Source: Diphasiastrum complanatum (Eukaryota > Streptophyta > Lycopodiopsida > Lycopodiales > Lycopodiaceae). Taken from it: a stretch of 64,000 nt of DNA. The translations under genes and the position numbers were made by a program. Shown in pieces: positions 1 through 9,324 of the stretch. The stretch's first letter is position 1. Each line of letters begins with the position of its first letter. The stretch covers positions 29,302,975-29,366,974 of the forward strand of contig CM055101.1 of assembly GCA_029204225.1 (NCBI GenBank). Direction: 5' to 3'. The notes under the pieces are model-generated. The model was not told where the DNA came from. It saw only the letters and a program-made list of their open reading frames with translations, and made no database searches.

Positions 1-276
1 TCAATAGACTGGATGCAGTATGCTGTGGAGATTCTCAAATGAGTTTAGTGAATGAACTCACGTATGAGTAACACGTCATTGTTTGTTTTGGAAAGTAAAT
101 CAGTCATTATTCTTTTGAGACCGGGAGTTGTTCTTTCCGGGGGCAGATCAGTATCGAACCTTTATGATTTGGGATTTTTATGGGGCTTGAAGAATTTTCT
201 TTTTTATGGGGATTATAGAATTTTCTTTACGGGAGAACTGTTCTGCTAAGTTGATACGATCTATTGTAAGGAATTA

Positions 277-561
277 ATGGCTGAGTATAATGTACCGAGG
301 CGACCTCGTCGACATCGACGCCAGGCGCGTGATGCGACGATTGAGGAAGAACTTGGGGAACCGGTGAATTTTCAAGAGCTGATAAGGAAGCATCATCAAG
401 AGATGATTGAAAGAAAGAGAGAACAACTGAGGGACTTTGTGGTTTGGAACAGAGAGTACAGGCTGTTTGGAATCGATGCAGTGCTATTTCTAGTTGTTGG
501 ATTGTTGATATTCGTTGTGGTACTCTTCATAGCGGACACTCTGCACAGCATTTTCAGCTGA
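277..561 (+). CDS. Small hypothetical protein with basic N-terminus and one C-terminal membrane segment
   Basis: I do not recognise this 94-residue ORF. It starts at an ATG preceded by a purine-rich stretch and ends at TGA. Residues 6-20 are arginine-rich, the middle (about 25-65) is charged and helical in character, and residues 68-90 form one strongly hydrophobic segment rich in L, V, F and I, long enough to span a membrane. The layout would fit a tail-anchored protein with a short cytosolic basic head. No transposon domain is visible in it, and the neighbouring sequence is repeat-derived, so it may be a chance ORF or the last exon of something starting left of the window. A more upstream ORF at 52-249 has no recognisable content. 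Confidence 0.3.
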   Translation: MAEYNVPRRPRRHRRQARDATIEEELGEPVNFQELIRKHHQEMIERKREQLRDFVVWNREYRLFGIDAVLFLVVGLLIFVVVLFIADTLHSIFS

Positions 562-611
562 GTTACGGACGTTCTCTTATGATGCGGTTGTGCATCATTT
601 TTTTTTGTTCA

Positions 612-1605
612 TCAGAAGATCATGGATTGAATTTTGTGTTTTTGAAGCCCTTTGAGACCAACCTCTTGGTGTTCCTCTTGGCCATCAAAGTCATTGAACA
701 AACTTTGTTTTCCAGATCCATCACTTTCTTTTCCAGTATGAAAACCATAAGAACCAATACCCACTTGCATAGCATCATCTACACAAGAAAATGTTTCAAA
801 ACATGTGAGTAAAGAAAAGTGAGTCGCTTCCACTTTCTTACCTTTCTCTTGATCATCAAAGATATCAAAGATATGAATATCTTCAGACCTGAACCTCTGG
901 AAATACTCCCTCTCAAACATATGATCAATATCCAACAAGAACTCATCAATGCTTGATCTCGAATTTCCACAAAGGTTAGTGAAAACAATGTCACCAATGT
1001 CACCATCATAAATCAAAAGATAGATTCCAAACTTTCCATCCAACATGAAGTAGAGTAGGTGAAGATGAGTATCAAACCTAAGAAATCCAGCCCTCTTGAG
1101 CTCATACAAAACCTCAATAAGCTCACCAATGAGATCTCCCTTGTCTTGAAGAAATTGCCTCTCGATTTGTTCCATGTAGTCTTCTCCAACCAACCTTTTG
1201 TCATCTCGATCATGAGTGATCAATTCACAATCATATAATCCTTTGAGTTGATGAAGAGATGTGAGATCCATGCCTTGGATCTTCCCAAGAACCAATCTTC
1301 CATTGCTCTTTCCTTCATAAGACTCCCTCTTGATGATTGCATCATAAGAAGTAGAAACCTCAAAAACATTAGAAGCCATGAAAAATATGATTAGTACCTT
1401 CAACATAAGGATGATTGAAGTACTCTCTTTTTTCAAACAAGAACTTCTACTAAATGTTTTAGGTAATGAATCATATGATAATGATTCTTCCTCACTATCA
1501 TTCACAATGACATCATTCAAAGTACATCCTAGTTTGAACTCTTTGCATACTTCTCTTCTTCTTGACTTGTGACTATCTCCCTCACTAAGTCTCTTGATAG
1601 AGCCA
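612..1605 (-). pseudogene. Protein-kinase-like ORF lacking catalytic residues
   Basis: An open frame of about 300 codons; the longest ATG-started part is 1520-612, and the frame is open upstream to about 1605. Residues about 80-220 read like the C-lobe of a eukaryotic protein-kinase fold: a glycine/isoleucine segment (KIQGMDLTSLHQLKG), an acidic linker, then ELKRAGFLRFDTHLH followed by LDGKFGIYLLIYDGD. In active kinases this area would hold H-x-D...N and a DFG aspartate. Here the histidine position is Arg, the Asn is not visible, and DFG is replaced by Y-D-G. It would therefore be a pseudokinase or a decayed captured host fragment. It lies directly downstream, on the same strand, of a copia protease fragment, where integrase would normally be. 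The family assignment is inference from motif resemblance only. Confidence 0.35.
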
Positions 1606-1607
1606 TT

Positions 1608-2513
1608 TTATCTACTCTCTTTATGGAGACATGTGACTCCACTTGCTGGAAAAATGACTTTCTTGGACTCATCACAAAAGAATTTAGAAGAACCACCTCC
1701 TTCATGCATGCACCTAGCAACATCTTTTGACATATGATCAAAGAAATCATTAACAACAATCTTTTCCAAGGAAGAACCTTCACCTCCATTGATGAAGTTA
1801 GCTCTTTCCTTACCTTTTGCAAGCTTGCACTTGCCATGAAGAACCATTGAAACACCATCATTATCCTCAAGACTAGCCAAGTTAGCACAAAGATGAACAT
1901 CTCCAAGAAGCATATTAGATCTTGACCTAGATCTAGCATAAGGAAGCTTGTTAGACTTTGCATAAGATCCACCAATCTTATTGATGCTAAAAGATAACTT
2001 TGGAAAACTGAGACCAATCTTCTTTTTCATTCCATCTTTTTTGTTAGCCATAACAAAAGCATCAAGCTTGAAAAGTCTACCTTGTCTATTGCCCCTAGCA
2101 ACCAAGATTTCTTCCTTTGTAATGAAACAAGCATCACCACCAAACTTTACCATGTATCCTTTCTTTATCATTTGACCAACACTTAGCAAATTCTTTGAAA
2201 GTGAAGGAATGTAAAGAACACCATCAAGTCTTGCTTTCCTATTAGTAGAGAGACAAATAGGAATTGAACCAATACCTTCAAGCACACACTCACCACCATT
2301 GGCCATGTGAATTGCTTTCTTGGCTCCATCATAAGTGATCAAAGAAGTAAAGAACTCCTTGTGACTAGTCATGTGTGAGCTAGCTCCACTATCAATCCAC
2401 CATGAATCTTTGTCACCTTCACTTGATATTGGACTTGATGAACACATCAAAAGAGAATTACCACCACCTAGATCCTCATCATTAGTAGTAAAGTTGATTT
2501 GCTTGCTACCTTC
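1608..2513 (-). pseudogene. Ty1/copia gag-end and protease fragment (element A)
   Basis: The reading frame (ATG at 2450, open upstream to 2513) carries the copia retropepsin signature WWIDSGASSHM, whose Asp-Ser-Gly is the active site, followed by the conserved segment LYIPSLSKNLLSVGQM about 70 residues later and a GRLFKLD motif before the expected GAG-pre-integrase domain. The protease would cleave the Gag-Pol polyprotein in the virus-like particle. The expected integrase HHCC motif does not follow. Instead there is an Arg/Ser-rich stretch and unrelated sequence to a stop at 1608. The upstream end is cut exactly at 2513, where another copia LTR begins, so this looks like the target of a nested insertion. 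Frame disruption and missing domains mean it is not functional. Confidence 0.7.
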
Positions 2514-3168
2514 TGTGAAAAATACAGATCCTAAGTGGATCTAAACTCCAAGATCATTGGCTTGAATGCTTGCACTCCAAACTACATAAGCTAGGAATTG
2601 GCAACACATTCTATGCTACCTAGAATGCAAAGAACTTGATCAAAAAGCATTTATCACAAATGGAAACTTCCATAAACATCAAGTGCGGCCCAAAATAGCA
2701 TTATACAGTCCATAATACATCAGCCTATCACTTTTGGAAAGCACCTAAGATCATACACAATAGCTTGAAGACAATACACACAACAATGCTCTCAATGGAG
2801 GAAGAAACAATGACAATGATCTATTGATCTCAATGAAGCATACAAAAGGTTTCTCCAACCTGTTCTCCACGACTTCCCTACTATTTATGGATGAGGAAGA
2901 TGACTCTCTCTCCTCTCTCTAGAAGGTACTTGACCCTAGATATTCCCTATATAGAAAAAATAGCTAAAAATGGCTTATATGACCAAAATACATCAAAATG
3001 GTCTCATTTTGAAGGGTATGAAGTTTGACACTTCATCATACTGAAAAAATACAGTAAATAAAAACATTGTGGCCTGTTTCACACGTGTGAAACTCCAGAA
3101 CCAAAACTATTTACAATTTTAGCCAATTTAGGCCTCAAACTAGCTAGGAAATGTTGACAATTTTCACA
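2514..3168 (-). repeat. 3' LTR of copia element B
   Basis: A 655-bp segment that, read on the minus strand, starts TGTGAAAATTG and ends TTTTTCACA, so it has the TG...CA ends and short terminal inverted repeat (TGTGAAA/TTTCACA) expected of an LTR. It sits immediately after a purine tract that ends the pol ORF. It contains TATATAG in a plausible promoter position (about 2950) and an 18-bp perfect palindrome with a G-box core at 3076-3093. The matching 5' LTR is not in the window because the element is cut at 5347. Confidence 0.75.
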
Positions 3169-5347
3169 CTCCCTCTTCAACATTGGATGCTAGTTTCAAC
3201 ATAGTCTTTGAGCACATTCCAAGATTAGATCTATGCATTAAATATAGGTCCTTTCCCAATGGTTTGGTGAAGATATCAGCCACACACTCCTTTGAAGAGA
3301 CATGTTGAAGCTCCACCTCTTTGGCAATGACTTGATCTCTCACAAAATGGTGAGCAATCTCAATGTGCTTGCTCCTTGCATGAAAAACAGGATTGCTTGC
3401 CAAGCTTTGGGCTGAAAGGTTATCACAAAGTATGATTGGAGTCTTCTCTGGTTCCAGCAAGTGAAGATCCAATAACATCCTCTTGATCCAAAGAATCTCC
3501 TTGGTGCATGTTGTTAATGCCTTGTACTCGGCTTCGGTGGAAGATAGAGAGATAGTTGGTTGCTTCTTTGATAGCCATGAGACCACTCCATCTCCAAGAT
3601 AGATTGCAAAGGCACTTGTTGACTTCCTATCCATTTGATCACCTACAAAATCTGAATCTAAAAATCCACAAAGGTTAGGTGTAGTACCTCCATACAAGAT
3701 GCCAAAATCTCTAGATCCCGAGATGTATCTAAGTACTCTCTTTCCTAGCTTCCAATGAGCCTCACTAGGATCTTGCATAAATTGACTTAGTTTACCAACC
3801 ACAAAGCTTAGATCAGGTCTTGTGATGGTTAACCATATAAGAGATCCTATTAGCTTTCTATAGAGAGTAATGTCCTTGAAGGATCTTTCATTACTTCTTG
3901 TAGTTAGCTTTACATTTGATTCCATAGGAGTAGAAACAACTTTACAATCTTCCATATGAAACCTTTTTAGAATAGAGTTAACATACTTTTCTTGACATAT
4001 GAATGTAGATTTAGAAGTTCTAATAATTTCTATTCCTAAGATATAATGAAGTTTACCAAGATCTTGAATTTCAAACTCTCTTTTGAGTGCCATCTTGATT
4101 TCATCTATATCTAGATTGTTACCACCACTTAAGATAATGTCATCAACATAGATCAAAAGTAAAGTGATATCATTTTCATTCAATCTAAAGTAGAGAGAAT
4201 GATCATACTCACTCATAACAAAGTTTTGAGAAAGTAAGAAGGAATTGAGCTTAGCATACCAACTCCTTGGTGCTTGCTTTAGCCCATACAAACTCTTTTG
4301 GAGATAGCACACATGATTAGGCTCATCATGTGAAACATAGCCCTCGGGTTGCTCCATGTAAATATCTTCTTCAAGATCACCATTCAAGAAGGCATTAGTA
4401 ACATCCATTTGCCACATATCCCAATCATAAAGAGTTGCAAGAGAGATTAGGATTCGAATAGTTACCATCTTTGCCACGGGTGCAAAGGTCTCATCATAGT
4501 CAATACCATATTCTTGAGCATACCCCTTTGCCACCAACCTTGCCTTGTACTTGTTGATTGATCCATCTTGATTTGTCTTGATCTTGAAGATCCACTTACA
4601 ACCAATTGCCTTCTTGTCCTTTGGAAGCTTTACCAACCTCCATGTGTTGCTTTTGATGAGTGCTTGATGCTCATGATCCATGGCTTGGATCCATTCCTTC
4701 TTTTGAATTGCTTCACCTACACAAGTTGGTTCATCAAAAGAGGTAAGAAAAGCAAGGTTAGAGTTGTCCACCACTTGCTTTCCTTTTTCATCATAGGTTA
4801 GCCTTGATGGCTTAGCCCTTTGCCTTTGAGTCTTCCTTGAAGTTTGCTTTGGAGTGGCATCTCCATCTTCATCCAAGACATCTTGCACATCATGATGATT
4901 AGTAGGCACATCAACATCAACATCAACAACATTGGAAACATTCTCTTCATGAAAGATGACATCCCTACTTATGACAACTTTCTTTGTAAAAGGAATGTAC
5001 ACTTTGTAAGCCTTGCTTACTTCACTATAGCCAACAAACACACCCTTCTTTGATGAAGGATCTTCTTTAGTTCTATCATCAAGTGTGATATTGACAAAAC
5101 ATGTACATCCAAAGATCCTACAATGCTTGACACTCGGCCTTCTACCATAAAGAACCTCATGAGGAGTTTTACCATCCAAGGAAGCACTTGTCCATCTATT
5201 ACATAGATAGTTAGCACATGCTAAAGCTTCCCCCCAAAAAGACTTAGCAAGATTAGCACGTAGTCTCATTGCCTTGGCACATTCACAAAGGGTCCTATTC
5301 TTCCTCTCGGCCACTCCATTCTGTTGTAGTGTACTTGGATAAGGGCA
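3164..5347 (-). CDS. pol: Ty1/copia Pol, C-terminal part: integrase end, reverse transcriptase, RNase H (element B)
   Basis: A single open frame of 716 codons from the ATG at 5314 (open to about 5345), with no stops or shifts. It begins in the integrase core at QQNGVAERKNR, which holds the catalytic Glu, then the integrase C-terminal region (RPSVKHCRIFGCTCFV). RT follows at about residues 210-450 with KARLVAKGYAQ, the copia marker DVTNAFLNGDLEEDIYMEQPEGY and the catalytic box LLLIYVDDIILSG. RNase H covers about 560-700 with SDFVGDQMDRKSTS, LSSTEAEYKAL and HARSKHIEIAHHFVRD. The product would copy element RNA into DNA inside virus-like particles. Gag, protease and the integrase N-terminal half are missing because a plus-strand LTR begins at 5348. 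The intact frame makes this one of the youngest coding pieces here. Confidence 0.9.
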   Translation of the reverse strand, partial: CPYPSTLQQNGVAERKNRTLCECAKAMRLRANLAKSFWGEALACANYLCNRWTSASLDGKTPHEVLYGRRPSVKHCRIFGCTCFVNITLDDRTKEDPSSKKGVFVGYSEVSKAYKVYIPFTKKVVISRDVIFHEENVSNVVDVDVDVPTNHHDVQDVLDEDGDATPKQTSRKTQRQRAKPSRLTYDEKGKQVVDNSNLAFLTSFDEPTCVGEAIQKKEWIQAMDHEHQALIKSNTWRLVKLPKDKKAIGCKWIFKIKTNQDGSINKYKARLVAKGYAQEYGIDYDETFAPVAKMVTIRILISLATLYDWDMWQMDVTNAFLNGDLEEDIYMEQPEGYVSHDEPNHVCYLQKSLYGLKQAPRSWYAKLNSFLLSQNFVMSEYDHSLYFRLNENDITLLLIYVDDIILSGGNNLDIDEIKMALKREFEIQDLGKLHYILGIEIIRTSKSTFICQEKYVNSILKRFHMEDCKVVSTPMESNVKLTTRSNERSFKDITLYRKLIGSLIWLTITRPDLSFVVGKLSQFMQDPSEAHWKLGKRVLRYISGSRDFGILYGGTTPNLCGFLDSDFVGDQMDRKSTSAFAIYLGDGVVSWLSKKQPTISLSSTEAEYKALTTCTKEILWIKRMLLDLHLLEPEKTPIILCDNLSAQSLASNPVFHARSKHIEIAHHFVRDQVIAKEVELQHVSSKECVADIFTKPLGKDLYLMHRSNLGMCSKTMLKLASNVEEGV
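3169..3180 (-). other. Polypurine tract of copia element B
   Basis: On the minus strand, TTGAAGAGGGAG directly abuts the TG of the LTR at 3168. This is the expected site for plus-strand DNA priming during reverse transcription. It is also coding: the pol frame reads through it and its TGA stop (3166-3164) lies inside the first bases of the LTR. Confidence 0.7.
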
Positions 5348-6172
5348 TGTAGGTGTCTATGCCTTGGATGGAGGTATGGAACCTAGAGAGGTATTAGAAA
5401 GTCATTGGATGACTATTTTTCTAAACCTTGGGCCTCAACCTTGAACCATATCACTTTATTGGTCTTGGACCAAAGTATACATGCACAACTTGGGAAAAAG
5501 GTCCTAGTGGGAGGGCGCCCTCCCAAAGGGTCCATTGAGTTTCAAGTTTCACAAGAATAGCAATCAAAGGGTCATAAGTTATGGAAGTTGTTTGATAATC
5601 TTCCATAAGCCTATGGAGGCTCTTGAACTCCTCTAGGTCTCTCTCTTTCTCATTGGATGTGGATGGAACTTCGTAGTGTATTGGAGGGTACCGATTGCTC
5701 TCTATATAAGGGAAGTAGGGCGCCCATTGGGAGGGAGAGAGATCTGTTTTGCTTGTATTGCTTATGCTCTAGTGTGGCTACTAGTGTGTAGAGTAAATTC
5801 TTGTGTGTAGTATGCTAAGGGTTTGGACTTTGCTTATGGTATGGGACATAAGTAGGGTTTGGATCTTGAGTATGCTATTGGTTGTTGTGGTATGCTTGTG
5901 ATTTGTTTATGGTTAGCAAGGGGGTGCTAGATAGGTCTTGCTTGGAGCTTGGATCTAGCTATGGTTGGGTGGTGAATACTTGAGGCCAGTTTGTGTATAA
6001 GAGTAGGGACACAAGTGGAGGAGAGATCCTTGGAGGCTTGCAGATCCTTACTTGCAGGTGGAGGCATCCTAGCTTGGAGCCTGGAGAAGCATCTTGGAGC
6101 TTGCAGGTTGTTTGGAGGACATTTGGAGATTCTACCTTGGATTTGGAGGACATTCTCACCTTTACTTGTTAA
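5348..6172 (+). repeat. 5' LTR of a plus-strand LTR retrotransposon
   Basis: Starts TGTAGGTGTC exactly where the copia B integrase frame breaks, and lies just upstream of a tRNA-Met primer-binding site at 6175, as a 5' LTR would. A TATA-like CTCTATATAAGG lies at about 5699, and pyrimidine-rich stretches surround it. The right boundary is uncertain: TG...CA ends would put it at 6158, a 2-nt spacer before the primer site at about 6172. No second LTR of this element is seen. ORFs inside it are not believable genes. Confidence 0.55.
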
Positions 6173-6174
6173 AG

Positions 6175-6186
6175 TGGTACCAGAGC
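6175..6186 (+). other. Primer-binding site (initiator tRNA-Met)
   Basis: TGGTACCAGAGC differs by one base from TGGTATCAGAGC, the usual plant complement of the initiator tRNA-Met 3' end. It places minus-strand DNA synthesis just downstream of the LTR at 5348. Confidence 0.7.
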
Positions 6187-7199
6187 TAGACAAAGGATGG
6201 TAACCTTTCTAATCTTCTTCATGCTCTATTAAGATCACCAACTAAATTCTTTTGGAAAAGATTATTGGCTTTTCTAGTGGTAGGAAGCTTGTAGTTGAAG
6301 TACCCAATGAATCTATTTCTCTTTGGAAGAGGTAGTGATGCTTATAAAATTGTTTAGGGGCTGAGTTTTTATTATAATTAGAGAAGATGAATGTGGATCG
6401 TTGTTTTAGAATTTTTTTGGAAAAGGATTTGTTGAATGGTTAGAGGAAGTCTTCCTCTACATTCACAAATTTTTTTTTTGAAAAAGACTGATTCTAGCCT
6501 GTGTTCTTGATCAAAACTAGTGTTTTTTGGGCATAAATGAAGCGTTTGAAGTTCTGATTTTCATTTTAAAGTTTTTTTTTCAGACTTGTAAATCTGAAAA
6601 TCAGATTTGAAAAGTGAAGTTTTCATCCAAACTTCATTAGTTACACCTTTCTATCTCCTAGTTTCATGTAGATGGCATTGTAGGAAGGGAATGATAGTGT
6701 AACTTTGTGCATAAAACAAGTTTTGAATTTATGTTTTTACAGACTTGTAAATTTGAAAATCGGATCTAAAAATTGAAGTTTTCATAAAGCTTCATTAATT
6801 TTCCATTTCTAGACACTAGTGTCATGGATTTGGAAATCTAGAATAGTGGAAAATGTGGAAATTTTGGTTTCTTTTATAACAAAAAATAAAAATGGAATTG
6901 GATTGGGATATTTACATAAACATTAGCTTGGATTTAGTTAATTCTAGTTTACATAAAGATTTGGTTTTCATTTTTGCTTTAATTTAAGGCAAAGGTAGCT
7001 TGTTGTTGTTGTTCTCTTAAGCTTGGATTGAGCTTGCAAATAGTAGGCTTGGACTGAGCTTACAAACAATAAGATTGAATGAGTAGAAGTAAAATGCTTT
7101 TTATTTTACATTGGATGTAAGAATTAAAGCATTTCTATCATTCTAATTTGAGCCCTTGTTGTTATATTTGCATAATAAGAAAACACACAAGCAACACCA
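6187..7199 (+). other. Untranslated leader of the element starting at 5348; no gene seen
   Basis: About 1 kb of AT-rich DNA with runs of T and many stops in all frames. The phrase 'acttgtaaatctgaaaatcagat...gaagttttcat' occurs twice, near 6590 and 6745, about 160 bp apart, so the leader contains a decayed internal repeat. I see no coding signal. Confidence 0.5.
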
Positions 7200-7427
7200 A
7201 TGGATCAAACCAATGATAACCCAACTTTTGATTTATCAAACCCATCCAATGTGGCACAAGTTCTTGAACTTTTATATCAAAAAATTCAAGCCACTAATAA
7301 ACAGCTTCTTGAAACTAATCAAAAGGACCAAGACTTGGAGTCCAAGTTAGCCAACCAGAAGAAGCATGTAGTTCCACCTCCCTTAAAATTGTTTAAGGGA
7401 GAGAAGAAAGATAGGAACTTGAGTTAG
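7200..7427 (+). pseudogene. Gag N-terminal fragment of an LTR retrotransposon
   Basis: A 75-codon frame starting at an ATG after the long leader. The Gln/Asn/Lys-rich helical N-terminus leads into HVVPPPLKLFKGEKKD, which resembles the start of the plant gypsy capsid domain (PPPPKFxG). Gag would assemble the particle that packages element RNA. The frame ends at about 7427, where a different LTR-like sequence begins, so only the beginning of gag survives. Assignment to gypsy rather than copia rests on this one motif. Confidence 0.45.
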
Positions 7428-7855
7428 AATTAAAGCGCATCCCGTCAATGACAACCTGGACCATGCATGGGTTGTCTGAGTGAAGAACTATATGTACACT
7501 GTATTTTCATTTTGAGAAATATAGTTGCTACGTGAGCTTGGTGTGGAGAGTGTTTTTTTGTTTGTGTTACTGTGTAGCATGAGTTGTGTTCATGTTCAAA
7601 GCAAATTCTAAGTTGGTATCAGAGTCGTACAGGGAGTGTACATAGTGTACAGTGTCGCCGTTGAAGAGAGCTTTGGGAGAAGAGTCTTCTGAGAGTTTGC
7701 TGCTTATGGCGGGTTGGAGACAGAAAGTTAGGCACTGGTGCATAGCTTCTAGTATACATAGGCTTGCTAGGCTTTAAAATCGTGTGAGGATTCACACACA
7801 GGGCTTGTCAGTTGAATAAAAACCAGAGAGATGAAATTCTAAAAATTTCGTAAAA
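7427..7855 (+). repeat. LTR end, primer site and leader fragment of a second family (inverted relative at 27355-27815)
   Basis: From 7427 the sequence matches the reverse complement of 27355-27815. Shared landmarks, in order, are TTAGAATTAAAG, 'atgcatgggttg', the end of the LTR at about 7611, the tRNA-Met primer site TGGTATCAGAGTC at 7614-7626, and a leader with 'gttgaagagagctttgggagaa'. The 7.4-kb copy lacks about 60 bp near its left end that the 27.7-kb copy has. Only the LTR end and leader are present, with no gag following. The right end abuts the CACTA terminus at 7861. Confidence 0.6.
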
Positions 7856-7860
7856 AGGCT

Positions 7861-8297
7861 CACTACAACACCCACTGCAATTTGTGACGTGTTTTGTGAC
7901 ATGAATCGCGAGTTTTTTCTTTTTTTAATTCATCGTGGACGTCAGAAAAACATGTCGCTATAAGGTCGTCGAAATCCGACGTCCTTAAAATGCGTTGCAA
8001 TCTGACACACATATGTTTTCAGAATCTGGAGAGACACTTCCCAGTCGATGGAAATGAATCTGACATGGACGTCGAATTGCGCCATCCGATGTGGATGTTG
8101 CAATGCGACGTCCCACATGGATGTCGGATTGGGACGTCCAAAGACGTTGCTTGCTATTCGACATGGATGTCACATTGCGACGTCTAGAAAAGTCGTCGAA
8201 TTTTGACGTCTATAAATCCAGAATGACCCATAAAATTGTCCAACGGATGTCTCATCCGACATCCATCTGACGTCTACTTGAATGTCGGATTCTGACA
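7861..8297 (+). mobile_element. CACTA (En/Spm) transposon terminus with GACGTC subterminal repeats
   Basis: Begins CACTACAACACCCACTGCAA, a typical CACTA terminal inverted repeat start, preceded by GCT (candidate 3-bp target site). The next 430 bp are packed with direct and inverted copies of a short unit around GACGTC or GATGTC (for example 7938, 7976, 8069, 8115, 8134, 8179, 8205, 8271), often spaced as 'gatgtcggattg-gacgtc'. Known CACTA elements carry such subterminal repeats as binding sites for the TNPA/TNP1 protein. The partner end was not found. The TNP2 gene at 10085 in the same orientation may belong to it. Confidence 0.6.
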
Positions 8298-8299
8298 TC

Positions 8300-8513
8300 T
8301 GTTAACAAAATGATTTCTATCACTAACGTTCTGTTCATTTCTGATAGGCATAGTCATGCTTAGCGTAGAAGCAATGTAGCTCATTCCGCTGATTACGAAC
8401 ACATTCTGTTCGAGTTTGTTTCTCGTTCAAGCTTTTGAGTTCATTTCTTTTTGTGTTCGTTTTTTTTTCGAGCTATTTTCATCTCTCATACTCACACACC
8501 TCTTCTTCCAACG
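8300..8513 (+). repeat. Probable short copia LTR (element C)
   Basis: Lies between the CACTA subterminal repeats and a tRNA-Met primer site at 8514. A start at TGTTAACAAAATG (8300) would give an LTR of about 214 bp. T-rich sequence and several 'gttc' repeats are present. No second copy is available to confirm the ends. Confidence 0.35.
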
Positions 8514-8525
8514 TGGTACCAGAGC
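8514..8525 (+). other. Primer-binding site (initiator tRNA-Met) of copia element C
   Basis: TGGTACCAGAGC, one mismatch from the plant initiator tRNA-Met complement, 184 bp upstream of a copia gag ATG. Confidence 0.7.
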
Positions 8526-8697
8526 AATTTTCATAGCCTGATAAGCTTCCACAGTACACGACTCTACTAGCCGATAGAGTAATTGTCTTCTTGTTTTGTA
8601 GTTCTGTAGTAGATTTTCATACTTAAGTCACTGATAGTTTTTCCTATCACCTAGACTAATCTTCCACATCCATTCCCAAGGGAAAGCCAGTCCCATC

Positions 8698-9322
8698 ATG
8701 GACAAGCTTGATGGAGCCAATTACCATTTGTGGAAATTTAAGATGAAAACTGTACTAATGGCTAAAGGATTGTATGACATTGTTATAGGTGCAGAAGAGA
8801 AACCTGAAGCAGACAACGCAACAATCGTCAGATGGAAGCTGAAGGATGGAAAGACTTTCTCGTTGATCATCTTGAACATTATGGATACTCAGATCGGTCA
8901 TGTATCCGAGGCCCAGACATCGAAAGAAGTCTGGGACATCTTGAGCACACTATACGAAGTGCGAGATATAGCTTCCAAGCTACATCTCAGGAAGAAATTC
9001 TACTCCCTCAAGATGGCGAATGGTGATTTCCTACAGAATCACATCAATCAATCTAAAAACCTGCTAAGGCAAATGGCCACTGTCGAATTTGTCATAGATG
9101 ATCAAGACACAGTGATGCAATTGCTTACAAGCTTGCCAAGCTCATATGACAGCTAGGTGATGATCATCACGACACATCCAAAACTGACTCCTTCGAGAGT
9201 CATTAAGATGTTGTTGCAGGAAGACACGCGGATGAACAAAGCCTCAAGTTTCTGAGCTGATTCTCATGTCTTATACACCAACAAGAGCACGACTAAGCAG
9301 AAGAAAAAGAAAGTCAACAAAA
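8698..9322 (+). pseudogene. gag: Ty1/copia gag (element C)
   Basis: ORF of 152 codons from the ATG at 8698 to a TAG at 9154. It opens with MDKLDGANYHLWKFKMKTVL, the conserved W-x-F/W-K start of copia gag, then SEAQTSKEVWDILSTLYE and LRKKFYSLKMANGD (Gag capsid, UBN2 type). Homology continues past the stop (TPSRVIKMLLQEDTRM) to a lysine-rich stretch near 9320, so the TAG is a premature stop. Gag would form the particle shell. The normal continuation (zinc knuckle, protease) is not found on this strand. Instead, copia protease/integrase sequence appears on the opposite strand from 9325. Confidence 0.8.
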
Positions 9323-9324
9323 GA

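Noticed and set aside
1529-2017. 162-codon minus-strand ORF overlapping the copia protease fragment
   Set aside because: A hydrophobic shadow frame of the 2450-1608 protease frame.
5320-5335. TTGTAGTG as a CACTA right end
   Set aside because: It falls inside the copia integrase codons (complement of CTACAACAG) and has no subterminal repeats beside it.
5927-6203. ORFs on both strands inside the LTR at 5348
   Set aside because: Located in LTR sequence, overlapping on both strands, no domain, no conserved start.
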